NCBI RefSeq assembly: GCF_021216655.1
Contig: NZ_CP080437.1
Span: 248,001-312,000, forward strand
Reading direction: 5' to 3'
Length of the DNA stretch: 64,000 bases
DNA from: Clavibacter michiganensis
GTDB lineage: Bacteria > Actinomycetota > Actinomycetes > Actinomycetales > Microbacteriaceae
The notes below the pieces were generated by a model. That model worked only from the letters and a program-made list of their open reading frames with translations, did no database searches and was not told the DNA's origin. Shown here one piece after another: positions 1 through 8,493 of this stretch. A program made the translations under genes and the position numbers. How positions within the stretch are numbered: position 1 is the first letter of the stretch; every line of letters starts with the position of its first letter.

Positions 1-26
1 GCCCGGTCTCTCAGGTAGGGCTCAGG

Positions 27-32
27 TAGACT
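27..32 (+). promoter_or_regulatory. -10 element of the mrp operon
   Basis: TAGACT lies 35 bases before the mrpA start, leaving a leader of about 28 nt with a purine-rich ribosome site (GAGAGGAGA, 52-60). The octamer TCAGGTAG occurs twice (11-18 and 22-29), the second copy running into the -10 box. No clear -35 is visible. Confidence 0.45.
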
Positions 33-66
33 GGGGAAATAGCCGACTCGTGAGAGGAGACCGCAC

Positions 67-3000
67 GTGATCGTCCTCCTCGCGGTGTTCCTGGTCGCCT
101 CCGTCGCCATCCCGCTCCTCGCCCGCGTCATGGGGGTGCGCGCCTTCGTCGTCGCCGCCCTCGTGCCGGCCGCCGCCTTCGTCTACACGGTCGCGCAGGC
201 CCCCGCGGTCCTCCCCGACCACGAGGTCGTCGAGCGCGTGGAGTGGATCCCGTCGCTCGGCATCACGCTCGACATGCGGATGGACGCGCTGTCGTGGCTC
301 CTGGCGCTCGTCGTCACGGGCGTCGGCGCCCTCGTGCTCCTCTACTGCGCCCGCTACTTCCGCTCCAGCGAGGAGGGGCTCGGCCGGTTCGCCGGGCTGC
401 TCGTCGCGTTCGCGGGCGTCATGTTCGGCCTCGTCCTCGCCGACGACGTGTTCGTCCTCTTCACCTTCTGGGAGGCCACGAGCGTCCTCTCCTACCTCCT
501 CATCGGGCACTACACGGGCAAGAAGGCGAGCCGCGGCGCCGCGCTGCAGGCGCTCCTCGTCACCACGGCGGGCGGGCTCGCCATGCTCGTCGGCCTCGTG
601 ATCCTGTCGGTCGCCGGCGGCACCACGAGCCTCGCCGCGCTCGTGGCGGATCCCCCCGGGGGCCAGCTCATCCCCGTCGCCGTCGTGCTGATCCTCCTCG
701 GCGCGCTCTCCAAGTCGGCCCTCGTGCCCTTCCACTTCTGGCTGCCCGCCGCGATGGCCGCGCCGACCCCGGTGAGCGCGTACCTGCATGCCGCCGCCAT
801 GGTGAAGGCCGGCATCTACCTCGTCGCCCGCCTCGCGCCCGGCTACGCCGACGTGCCCGGTTGGCGCGTGCTTCTCGTCTCGCTCGGCGTCGCGACGATG
901 CTCGTCGGCGGCTGGCGCGCCCTCAAGCAGATGGACCTCAAGCTCGTCCTCGCGTACGGCACGGTCAGCCAGCTCGGCTTCCTCACCGTCGTGGTCGGGT
1001 ACGGCACGCGGGACGCGGCGCTCGCGGGCGTCGCGCTGCTGCTCGCGCACGCGCTGTTCAAGGCGACCCTCTTCCTCGTGGTCGGCGTCGTGGACCACCG
1101 CGCCGGCACGCGCGACCTGCGCAAGATCAGCGGGCTCGGCCGGAAGGCCCCGGTGCTCGCGGTCATCGCGGCCCTGGCGCTCGCGTCGATGGCCGGGCTC
1201 CCGCCCTTCCTCGGCTTCGTCGCCAAGGAGGCGGTGCTCACGGCGCTCCTCACCGACGCGGAGCTCGGCGGCGGGCTCGGCTGGGTCGCGCTCGTCGGCG
1301 TCTCGGTCGGCTCCTGCCTCACGGTCGCGTACAGCGCGCGCTTCATGTGGGGCGCGTTCGCCCCCAAGCGCGGGGTGGACGAGGTCCAGCCCGTGCACGA
1401 GCACCTCGACTTCCTCGTGCCGCCGGCCGTGCTGGCCGCGACCGGCCTCGTGCTCGGCTTCCTCGCCTCGTCCGTCGACGGGTGGATCGCCGGCTACGCC
1501 GACACACTGCCGGCCGTGAGCGCGGGCGCCGCGGGCGAGCTCGACCACACGTACCACCTGGCGCTCTGGCACGGGATCGAGCCCGCGCTCCTCATCTCCG
1601 CGGGCACGCTCGTCGTGGGCCTCACCATGTTCCGCCTGCGCGACGGGGTCTTCGCGCTGCAGTCGCGCGTGCCGTCCTGGATCGACGCGGCCCGCATCTA
1701 CTGGGCGTCGATGCGCCTCATCGACCGGGTCGCCGCGCGCACCACGGCCACGACCCAGCGCGGATCCCTGCCGTTCTACCTCGGCGTGATCCTGCTCGTG
1801 CTCATCGGCTCGGTCGGGTCGGCGCTCGCGCTCAACCGGTCGTGGCCCACCACCGCGGTGCCGTTCGACCACCCCGCGCAGCCCGTGATCGGCATCGTGA
1901 TGATCGTCGCCGCCATCGCCGCGGCCCGCGCCGGGAAGCGCTTCCAGGCCGTCGTCCTCGTCGGCGTCACGGGCTACGGCATGGCGGCGCTCTTCGCCCT
2001 GCACGGCGCGCCCGACCTCGCGCTCACGCAGGTGCTCATCGAGACGATCACGCTGGTCGCCTTCGTCCTCGTGCTCCGCCGCCTGCCCGTGCGGCTGGGG
2101 GAGCGGAACCGCTCGGTGCACCCGATCTGGCGCGCGTCCATCGGCATCGCGGTCGCGGTCCTCATGTCGACGGTCGCGGTCGTCGCGCTCGGCGCGCGGG
2201 TCGCGTCGCCCATCTCGCTCGAGTTCCCCCGCCTCGCCTACGAGCAGGGCCACGGCAGCAACGTCGTCAACGTCACGCTGGTGGACCTCCGCGGCTGGGA
2301 CACCATGGGCGAGATCTCGGTGCTCATCGTCGCGGCCACCGGCGTCGCGAGCCTCATCTTCCTCAACCGGCGCACCGACTCGCTGCCGCGGCTGACGTCG
2401 CCGTCGCGTCGGAGCCTCATCGCGCGGCTGACGGGACGCCACGACTCCGCGCCCGCGACGGCGCCGCTCGAGGTCGAGCAGGGCGTCGGCGGTCCGCGCA
2501 CGGAGGCGCGGACCGCGGTCAAGGACGAGCGGCGCACCGAGCGCAGCCCCTGGCTGCTCGCCGGCCGCACGCTCGCGCCGCAGAACCGGTCGATCCTCCT
2601 CGAGGTCGTCGTCCGGCTCCTCTTCCACAGCCTCATCGTCGTGTCCGTGTACCTGCTCTTCTCCGGCCACAACCTGCCGGGCGGCGGATTCGCGGGCGGG
2701 CTCCTCGCGGGCATGGCGCTCGTGGCGCGCTACCTCGCGGGCGGCCGCTACGAGCTCGGCGCCGCGGCCCCGGTCGACGCCGGACGCGTCCTCGGCACGG
2801 GCCTCGTCTTCGCGGTCGGCACGGCGATCGTCCCCCTCGTCTTCGGCGCCGACGCCCTCACCTCCACGTGGATCGACACCGAGGTGCCCTTCGTCGGCCA
2901 CGTGGAGTTCGTCACGAGCACCTTCTTCGACGTCGGCGTCTACCTCGTCGTCGTCGGCCTCACGCTCGACGTGCTCCGCAGCCTCGGCGCGGAGGTCGAC

Positions 3001-3075
3001 CGCCAGGAGGAGAGCGACCGGACGGTCGAGCAGGGAGCGGACGGCATGGAGACCGAGCAGGGGGTGAGCGTGTGA
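67..3075 (+). CDS. mnhA: Na+/H+ antiporter subunit A fused to subunit B (MrpA/MnhA-MnhB)
   Basis: Largest subunit of the multi-subunit Mrp cation/proton antiporter, a membrane complex related to the proton-pumping arm of complex I; it exports Na+ in exchange for H+ and supports alkali and salt tolerance. The 1,002-residue protein is polytopic. The NuoL-like core spans about residues 70-480, with conserved stretches FWEATSVLSYLLIGHY and PTPVSAYLHAAAMVKAG. An MrpB-like domain begins near residue 840 (VVRLLFHSLIVVSVYLLF, then GHNLPGGGFAGGLLAG). In Staphylococcus and Bacillus, B is a separate gene; the fusion seen here is common in actinobacteria and explains why no mnhB follows. GTG start with GAGAGGAGA 7 nt upstream. 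The stop overlaps mnhC as GTGA. Confidence 0.93.
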   Translation: MIVLLAVFLVASVAIPLLARVMGVRAFVVAALVPAAAFVYTVAQAPAVLPDHEVVERVEWIPSLGITLDMRMDALSWLLALVVTGVGALVLLYCARYFRSSEEGLGRFAGLLVAFAGVMFGLVLADDVFVLFTFWEATSVLSYLLIGHYTGKKASRGAALQALLVTTAGGLAMLVGLVILSVAGGTTSLAALVADPPGGQLIPVAVVLILLGALSKSALVPFHFWLPAAMAAPTPVSAYLHAAAMVKAGIYLVARLAPGYADVPGWRVLLVSLGVATMLVGGWRALKQMDLKLVLAYGTVSQLGFLTVVVGYGTRDAALAGVALLLAHALFKATLFLVVGVVDHRAGTRDLRKISGLGRKAPVLAVIAALALASMAGLPPFLGFVAKEAVLTALLTDAELGGGLGWVALVGVSVGSCLTVAYSARFMWGAFAPKRGVDEVQPVHEHLDFLVPPAVLAATGLVLGFLASSVDGWIAGYADTLPAVSAGAAGELDHTYHLALWHGIEPALLISAGTLVVGLTMFRLRDGVFALQSRVPSWIDAARIYWASMRLIDRVAARTTATTQRGSLPFYLGVILLVLIGSVGSALALNRSWPTTAVPFDHPAQPVIGIVMIVAAIAAARAGKRFQAVVLVGVTGYGMAALFALHGAPDLALTQVLIETITLVAFVLVLRRLPVRLGERNRSVHPIWRASIGIAVAVLMSTVAVVALGARVASPISLEFPRLAYEQGHGSNVVNVTLVDLRGWDTMGEISVLIVAATGVASLIFLNRRTDSLPRLTSPSRRSLIARLTGRHDSAPATAPLEVEQGVGGPRTEARTAVKDERRTERSPWLLAGRTLAPQNRSILLEVVVRLLFHSLIVVSVYLLFSGHNLPGGGFAGGLLAGMALVARYLAGGRYELGAAAPVDAGRVLGTGLVFAVGTAIVPLVFGADALTSTWIDTEVPFVGHVEFVTSTFFDVGVYLVVVGLTLDVLRSLGAEVDRQEESDRTVEQGADGMETEQGVSV

Positions 3076-3632
3076 GCGTCTCCGTCACCCTCATCGTGAT
3101 CATGGCCGCGCTGTACGCCACGGGCATCTACCTCATGCTCGAGCGCAGCATGACGCGCGTGCTCCTCGGATTCCTGCTGGTGGGCAACGCCACCAACATC
3201 CTCATCCTGATCATGTCCGGCCGCGTGGGCCTCGCGCCCATCTACGATCCCGAAGTGGATCCGTCGGAGTACGCCGACCCGCTGCCGCAGGCCCTCATCC
3301 TCACGGCCATCGTCATCACCTTCGGCGTCTCGGCCTTCCTCATGGCGCTCATCTACCGCTCCTGGCGGCTGGCGAACGCCGACGTGGTCACGGACGACGA
3401 GGACGACCTCGCGATGCGCGGCCCCCGCACGGGCCTCGGCGAGGAGCCCACCGTCCCCGACGACGACGACACCGAGTTCGGCACCAACGCCGAGGCCGCG
3501 ATCGCCTCCGCCCGGAAGCTCCGCGACAACCGATCCGACCTGGAAGAAGCCATCGACGACTCCGCCGACGACGACGACGACCGCGACTTCCGCACGCAGC
3601 GCGCCGAGAGGGAGAGGGGGGACGACCGATGA
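3072..3632 (+). CDS. mnhC: Na+/H+ antiporter subunit C (MrpC/MnhC)
   Basis: Small NuoK-like subunit of the Mrp antiporter. The first ~100 of 186 residues hold three membrane helices, including the stretch LGFLLVGNATNILILIM and a conserved PLPQALILTAIVI segment. After that comes an unusually long, strongly acidic cytoplasmic tail with runs of Asp (residues ~105-186), absent from the ~110-residue subunit of Bacillus. The GTG start at 3072 overlaps the mnhA stop by four bases (GTGA), and the gene ends with an ATGA overlap into mnhD, so translation is probably coupled. The tail may bind cations or a partner; that is inference. Confidence 0.93.
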   Translation: MSVSVTLIVIMAALYATGIYLMLERSMTRVLLGFLLVGNATNILILIMSGRVGLAPIYDPEVDPSEYADPLPQALILTAIVITFGVSAFLMALIYRSWRLANADVVTDDEDDLAMRGPRTGLGEEPTVPDDDDTEFGTNAEAAIASARKLRDNRSDLEEAIDDSADDDDDRDFRTQRAERERGDDR

Positions 3633-5221
3633 CGATCTTCCAGACCCTCATCCCGCTGGTCGTGCTCGTGCCCCTGCTGGGCGCGGCCGCCGCCCTCGTC
3701 GCCGCGCGCCAGCGCCGCCTCCAGGTGGCGGTGTCCGTGCTCGCGCTCCTGGCCGTCGTCGTGATCAGCGGCGTGCTGCTCGTGCTGGTGGACCAGCAGG
3801 GCGGCCAGTCCGTGGAGGTCGGCGGGTGGGCCGCGCCGTTCGGCATCGTGCTCGTGGTCGACCGGCTCTCGGCGCTCATGCTGCTGATCTCGTCGATCGT
3901 GCTGCTCGCGGTCCTCATGTTCTCGATCGGCCAGGGCCTCGAGGACGGCGACGGCGAGACGCCGGTCTCCATCTACAACCCGACCTACCTGATCCTCGCG
4001 GCCGGCGTCTTCAACGCGTTCGTGGCGGGCGACCTCTTCAACCTCTACGTCGGCTTCGAGATCCTGCTCGTGGCGAGCTACGTGCTGCTCACGCTCGGCG
4101 GCACCGAGGCGCGGATCCGCGCGGGCGTCACGTACATCGTCGTCAGCCTCGTCTCGTCGATGCTGTTCCTCGCGTCCATCGCGATGATCTACGGCGCCCT
4201 CGGCACGGTCAACATCGCGCAGATCTCGGTGCGGCTCGACGAGATCCCGCCGGACGTGCAGCTGATCCTGCACATCATGCTGCTGGTCGCGTTCGGCATC
4301 AAGGCGGCCGTCTTCCCGCTGTCGTTCTGGCTGCCGGACTCCTACCCGACGGCGCCCGCTCCCGTGACCGCGGTCTTCGCGGGGCTCCTCACCAAGGTCG
4401 GCGTCTACGCGATCCTCCGCACCGAGACGGTCATGTTCCCCACCGACCAGCTCTCCACGGCGCTCATGGTCGTGGCCGCGCTGACGATGGTGATCGGCAT
4501 CCTCGGCGCGGTGGCGCAGGCGGACATCAAGAGGCTGCTCTCGTTCACGCTCGTGAGCCACATCGGCTACATGATCTTCGGCATCGCGCTCAACACCGTG
4601 GCCGGCATGACGGCGACCATCTACTACGTGATCCACCACATCGTCGTGCAGACGACGCTCTTCCTCGCCTCCGGGCTCATCGAACGCACGGGCGGCAGCA
4701 CCTCCATCAACAAGCTCGGCGGGCTGCTGAAGGCCGCGCCCGTCATGGCGATCCTGTTCTTCATCCCCGCGCTCAACCTCGGCGGCATCCCGCCGTTCTC
4801 GGGCTTCATCGGCAAGGTCGCGCTGTTCGACTCGGGCGCCGAGGTCGGCGGCTGGCTCACCTACGCGGTCATCGCGGCGGGCGCGGCCACGAGCCTGCTC
4901 ACCCTCTACGCCCTCGCGCGTGTCTGGAACATGGCGTTCTGGCGCGGCGCCGAGGAGGTCGAGGACTACGAGTCGCCCCTGCTCGACCAGCTCTCCGAGC
5001 GGCCGGGCGGCGAGGCGACGACCACCGTGCGGAAGACGCCCGTGCTCATGACGGGCGCGACGGCCGGCATGGTCGTCGTCAGCGTCGCGCTCACCGTCTT
5101 CGCGGGTCCCGTGTACGCCCTCGCCGAGCGCGCGGGCGAGAGCCTCACCGGCCCCGGATCCGGCAACGGCTCGGGTGAGCTCGGCTACGTCGAGACCGTG
5201 TTCCCGGGAGGCATCCGATGA
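3629..5221 (+). CDS. mnhD: Na+/H+ antiporter subunit D (MrpD/MnhD)
   Basis: Second NuoM/N-like proton-translocating subunit of the Mrp complex, 530 residues, close to the usual ~500. About 14 membrane helices are expected. Family landmarks visible are FNLYVGFEILLVASYVLL, the proton-channel lysine region FGIKAAVFPLSFWLPDSYP with PAPVTAVFAGLLTKVG, and GGIPPFSGFIGK. The C-terminus adds a short Gly/Ser-rich extension. Start ATG overlaps the mnhC stop, and its own stop overlaps mnhE by ATGA. Confidence 0.95.
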   Translation: MTIFQTLIPLVVLVPLLGAAAALVAARQRRLQVAVSVLALLAVVVISGVLLVLVDQQGGQSVEVGGWAAPFGIVLVVDRLSALMLLISSIVLLAVLMFSIGQGLEDGDGETPVSIYNPTYLILAAGVFNAFVAGDLFNLYVGFEILLVASYVLLTLGGTEARIRAGVTYIVVSLVSSMLFLASIAMIYGALGTVNIAQISVRLDEIPPDVQLILHIMLLVAFGIKAAVFPLSFWLPDSYPTAPAPVTAVFAGLLTKVGVYAILRTETVMFPTDQLSTALMVVAALTMVIGILGAVAQADIKRLLSFTLVSHIGYMIFGIALNTVAGMTATIYYVIHHIVVQTTLFLASGLIERTGGSTSINKLGGLLKAAPVMAILFFIPALNLGGIPPFSGFIGKVALFDSGAEVGGWLTYAVIAAGAATSLLTLYALARVWNMAFWRGAEEVEDYESPLLDQLSERPGGEATTTVRKTPVLMTGATAGMVVVSVALTVFAGPVYALAERAGESLTGPGSGNGSGELGYVETVFPGGIR

Positions 5222-5892
5222 CCCCGCGTCGCGCCAGGGCCCGCGCGGAGCGGCTGTCGCTCCTCGTCCAGCTGCCGCTGCTCGTCTGGCTCGTGATCCT
5301 CTGGCTCCTGCTCTGGGGCCACGTCACCGTCATCTCGGTGGTCACCGGCATCGTGCTGGCGCTCCTCGTGACGCGCGTGTTCTACCTGCCGCCCGTGGAG
5401 CTGTCCGGCCGGTTCGACATCCGCTGGGCCGCGATCCTCCTCGGGCACTTCGCGGTCGACCTCGTGCGCGCGTCGTTCCAGGTCGCCGCCATGGCGTTCG
5501 ACTGGCGCCGCGTGCCGGTCAACTCGGTCATCGCGGTGCACCTGCACACCCGCAGCGACTTCGTCATGACGCTCACGGCCGAGCTCGTGTCGCTCGTGCC
5601 GGGATCCATCGTGGTCGAGGCCGACCGGGAGCGCTCGATCCTGTACCTGCACGCCCTCGGCACCTCCACCCCGGAGGACGTCGAGCGCGTGCGGGAGACG
5701 ACGCTGCAGGTCGAGAGCCGGATCGTCTTCACCCTCGGCACCGCCGACGACGTGTGGCGCGTCAACCGCGAGCGGCGCGAGTCCGGCCGCGAGCCGCTGC
5801 TGCAGACCCGCAGGCAGCGCGCGCACGAGCTGGTGCGCGACCGCGACCTCGACGCGGGGCTCATCTCGACCACGGGGGAGGAGCTCTCATGA
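5218..5892 (+). CDS. mnhE: Na+/H+ antiporter subunit E (MrpE/MnhE)
   Basis: Accessory subunit of the Mrp antiporter, unique to this complex, needed for its assembly or full activity in other bacteria. It has 224 residues against the usual ~160. Two hydrophobic helices lie at about residues 16-58 (LLVWLVILWLLLWGHVTVISVV), followed by the typical cytoplasmic domain (DFVMTLTAELVSLVPGSIVVE) and YLHALG. The extra length is a charged C-terminal tail rich in Arg and Glu. ATG start inside the mnhD stop; the stop overlaps mnhF. Confidence 0.92.
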   Translation: MTPRRARARAERLSLLVQLPLLVWLVILWLLLWGHVTVISVVTGIVLALLVTRVFYLPPVELSGRFDIRWAAILLGHFAVDLVRASFQVAAMAFDWRRVPVNSVIAVHLHTRSDFVMTLTAELVSLVPGSIVVEADRERSILYLHALGTSTPEDVERVRETTLQVESRIVFTLGTADDVWRVNRERRESGREPLLQTRRQRAHELVRDRDLDAGLISTTGEELS

Positions 5893-6164
5893 GCATCGTG
5901 ATGCAGGTCGGCTGGGTCGTCGTCGGCGCCCTCTTCTTCTCGACCGCCGCCATGGCGCTCGTGCGCATCGTGCGCGGCCCGAGCATCCTCGACCGGATCA
6001 TCGCGTCCGACGTGCTGCTCACCACGCTCATCTGCGTGCTCGGCGCCGAGATGATCTTCAACGGCCACACCCGCACCGTGCCCGTGATGCTCGTGCTCGC
6101 CATGACCGCGTTCCTCGCCACGGTCGCCGTCGCCCGCTACGTCTCGAAGCAGGATCCCTCGTGA
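5889..6164 (+). CDS. mnhF: Na+/H+ antiporter subunit F (MrpF/MnhF)
   Basis: Three-helix subunit of the Mrp antiporter, 91 residues, the normal size. The motif VRGPSILDRIIASDVL with a later AEMIFNGH loop is typical; the RxxxGPSxxDRVxAxD pattern lies in the first cytoplasmic loop. The ATG at 5889 overlaps the mnhE stop, and the gene ends in a GTGA overlap with mnhG. A longer reading frame extends upstream but only runs through mnhE in another frame, so this start is preferred. Confidence 0.93.
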   Translation: MSIVMQVGWVVVGALFFSTAAMALVRIVRGPSILDRIIASDVLLTTLICVLGAEMIFNGHTRTVPVMLVLAMTAFLATVAVARYVSKQDPS

Positions 6165-6733
6165 ACGACATCCTCGCGTCCGGTCCGCTGGCCGACGCCC
6201 TCGACGTCGTGAGCCTCGTGCTCCTCATCCTGGGCGGCGTGCTCTCCGTCGCGGCGGGCGTCGGCCTCCTCCGCTTCCCGGATCCCCTCGCCCGCATGCA
6301 CGCGGCCACGAAGCCGCAGATCCTCGGCGTGATCCTCGTGCTCCTCGCGCTGGCCCTGCAGTCGCAGAGCCTCAGCACGGCCGTGATGCTCGTCCCCGTG
6401 CTCCTCTTCCAGATGCTCACGGCGCCGATCTCCGCGCACATGGTCGGCCGCGCGGGCTACCGCCTCCGCCACTTCCTGCGCGAGGACCTCCTCGTCGACG
6501 AGCTCGAGGAGGCGATCGACCGGGCGCACGACGAGCTGCGCGCCGCCGACGAGGTGGACGCGTCCACGCTCCCCGTGGGATCCGCCGAGAACATCGCCGC
6601 CGAGGAGGCCGGCCACGTCGCGGGCGGCGCCGGGCCGCGCGACGCGGAGTCGCCCGTGGCCGCGCCGACGCCCGCCGACCCGGGCCACGACGGCGACGCG
6701 GGCGCGGGCCGCCTGCCCCCGGGCTTCGGCTGA
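6161..6733 (+). CDS. mnhG: Na+/H+ antiporter subunit G (MrpG/MnhG)
   Basis: Last subunit of the Mrp antiporter. The PhaG/MnhG domain covers about residues 1-110 with three helices and the conserved segment VGLLRFPDPLARMHAATKPQ. A tail of some 75 residues, rich in Ala, Asp and Gly, follows and is absent from the ~115-residue family average. The GTG start overlaps the mnhF stop. This closes the operon: no terminator hairpin is obvious in the 65 bases before ilvD. Confidence 0.92.
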   Translation: MNDILASGPLADALDVVSLVLLILGGVLSVAAGVGLLRFPDPLARMHAATKPQILGVILVLLALALQSQSLSTAVMLVPVLLFQMLTAPISAHMVGRAGYRLRHFLREDLLVDELEEAIDRAHDELRAADEVDASTLPVGSAENIAAEEAGHVAGGAGPRDAESPVAAPTPADPGHDGDAGAGRLPPGFG

Positions 6734-6786
6734 CGACACCCGGGTGCGCCCGCCCCCAGGCGCCGGGACTGCTCCACGGCAGGACA

Positions 6787-6792
6787 TAAACT
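6787..6792 (+). promoter_or_regulatory. Leaderless-type -10 box of ilvD
   Basis: TAAACT ends six bases before the ATG at 6799, so the transcript should begin at or next to the start codon. There is no Shine-Dalgarno sequence in the gap. Confidence 0.55.
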
Positions 6793-6798
6793 CATGCC

Positions 6799-8493
6799 AT
6801 GCCTGAGATCGACATGAAGCCCCGGAGCCGCGACGTCACCGACGGGATCGAGGCCACCGCAGCACGCGGCATGCTCCGCGCCGTCGGGATGGGCGACGAG
6901 GACTGGGCGAAGCCCCAGATCGGCGTCGCGAGCTCCTGGAGCGAGATCACCCCCTGCAACCTCAGCCTCGACCGCCTCGCGCAGGGCGCCAAGGAGGGCG
7001 TGCACGCGGGCGGCGGCTACCCGCTCCAGTTCGGCACCATCTCCGTCAGCGACGGCATCTCGATGGGCCACGAGGGCATGCACTTCTCGCTCGTCTCGCG
7101 CGAGGTCATCGCCGACAGCGTCGAGACCGTCATGATGGCCGAGCGCCTCGACGGATCCGTGCTCCTGGCCGGCTGCGACAAGTCGCTCCCCGGCATGCTC
7201 ATGGCCGCGGCCCGCCTCGACCTCTCCTCGGTGTTCCTCTACGCGGGATCCATCGCCCCCGGCTGGGTCAAGCTCTCGGACGGCACCGAGAAGGAGGTCA
7301 CCATCATCGACGCCTTCGAGGCGGTCGGCGCCTGCAAGGCCGGCACGATGAGCCAGGAGGACCTGACCCGCATCGAGAAGGCCATCTGCCCGGGCGAGGG
7401 CGCATGCGGCGGCATGTACACAGCGAACACCATGGCGAGCGTGGCCGAGGCCCTCGGCATGAGCCTCCCCGGATCCGCCGCCCCGCCGAGCGCCGACCGC
7501 CGCCGCGACTACTTCGCGCACCGGTCGGGCGAGGCCGTCGTCAACCTCATCGCGGAGGGCATCACCGCGCGCGACATCATGACGAAGGAGGCGTTCGAGA
7601 ACGCCATCTCCGTGGTCATGGCGTTCGGCGGATCCACCAACGCGGTCCTCCACCTCCTCGCCATCGCGCGCGAGGCCGAGGTCGACCTGCAGCTGTCCGA
7701 CTTCAACCGCATCGCCGACCGCGTGCCGCACCTCGGTGACCTCAAGCCGTTCGGCCGCTTCGTCATGAACGACGTCGACCGCGTCGGCGGCGTCCCCGTC
7801 GTCATGAAGGCCCTGCTCGACGCGGGCCTCCTGCACGGCGACGTCATGACCGTCACCGGCCGCACCATGCGCGAGAACCTCGAGGCGATGGACCTCGCGG
7901 AGCTCGACGGCACGGTCATCCGGAAGATGGACGACCCGATCCACGCCACCGGCGGCATCAGCGTCCTGCACGGCTCCCTCGCCCCCGAGGGCGCGGTCGT
8001 GAAGACGGCCGGCTTCGACCTCGACGTGTTCGAGGGCCCCGCCCGCGTCTTCGAGCGCGAGCGCGCCGCGATGGACGCGCTCACCGAGGGACTCATCTCG
8101 AAGGGCGACGTCATCGTCATCCGCTACGAGGGCCCCAAGGGCGGCCCCGGCATGCGCGAGATGCTCGCCATCACGGGCGCCATCAAGGGAGCCGGCCTCG
8201 GCAAGGATGTACTACTCTTGACGGACGGTCGATTCTCAGGCGGCACAACCGGACTGTGCATCGGCCACATGGCTCCCGAAGCGGTGGACGCAGGTCCCGT
8301 CGCCTTCGTGCGCGATGGAGACCGGATCCGTGTCGACATCGCCGCTCGCACGCTCGACCTACTGGTCGACGAGGCCGAGCTCGCCGCCCGCCGTGAGGGG
8401 TGGGCACCTCTCCCGCCGCGCTACACGCGCGGGGTCCTCGCCAAGTACGCCAAGCTCGTGCACTCGGCCGCCGAGGGCGCGATCACGGGATGA
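6799..8493 (+). CDS. ilvD: Dihydroxy-acid dehydratase
   Basis: Dehydrates 2,3-dihydroxy-3-methylbutanoate or -pentanoate to the 2-oxo acids in valine and isoleucine synthesis. At 564 residues it has the family length. Candidate Fe-S cysteines are C53 (TPCNLSLD), C126 (AGCDKSLPG) and C203 ([14 protein letters not shown]); [14 protein letters not shown] marks the C-terminal domain. The stop overlaps ilvB as ATGA. Oddity: about 8,205-8,370 uses codons rare elsewhere in the gene (GTA, CTA, TTG, CGA, TCA, ACA, GAA, GCA), a local dip in G+C within an otherwise typical gene. Confidence 0.96.
   Translation: MPEIDMKPRSRDVTDGIEATAARGMLRAVGMGDEDWAKPQIGVASSWSEITPCNLSLDRLAQGAKEGVHAGGGYPLQFGTISVSDGISMGHEGMHFSLVSREVIADSVETVMMAERLDGSVLLAGCDKSLPGMLMAAARLDLSSVFLYAGSIAPGWVKLSDGTEKEVTIIDAFEAVGACKAGTMSQEDLTRIEKAICPGEGACGGMYTANTMASVAEALGMSLPGSAAPPSADRRRDYFAHRSGEAVVNLIAEGITARDIMTKEAFENAISVVMAFGGSTNAVLHLLAIAREAEVDLQLSDFNRIADRVPHLGDLKPFGRFVMNDVDRVGGVPVVMKALLDAGLLHGDVMTVTGRTMRENLEAMDLAELDGTVIRKMDDPIHATGGISVLHGSLAPEGAVVKTAGFDLDVFEGPARVFERERAAMDALTEGLISKGDVIVIRYEGPKGGPGMREMLAITGAIKGAGLGKDVLLLTDGRFSGGTTGLCIGHMAPEAVDAGPVAFVRDGDRIRVDIAARTLDLLVDEAELAARREGWAPLPPRYTRGVLAKYAKLVHSAAEGAITG

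Noticed and set aside
22..2901. Very long minus-strand open frame opposite mnhA
   Set aside because: Rich in Arg, Glu, Asp and His with no domain; a typical shadow frame of a high-G+C gene. Similar long frames opposite or out of frame with real genes (for example 26635-29634, 60648-63557 beyond asparaginase) were rejected alike.
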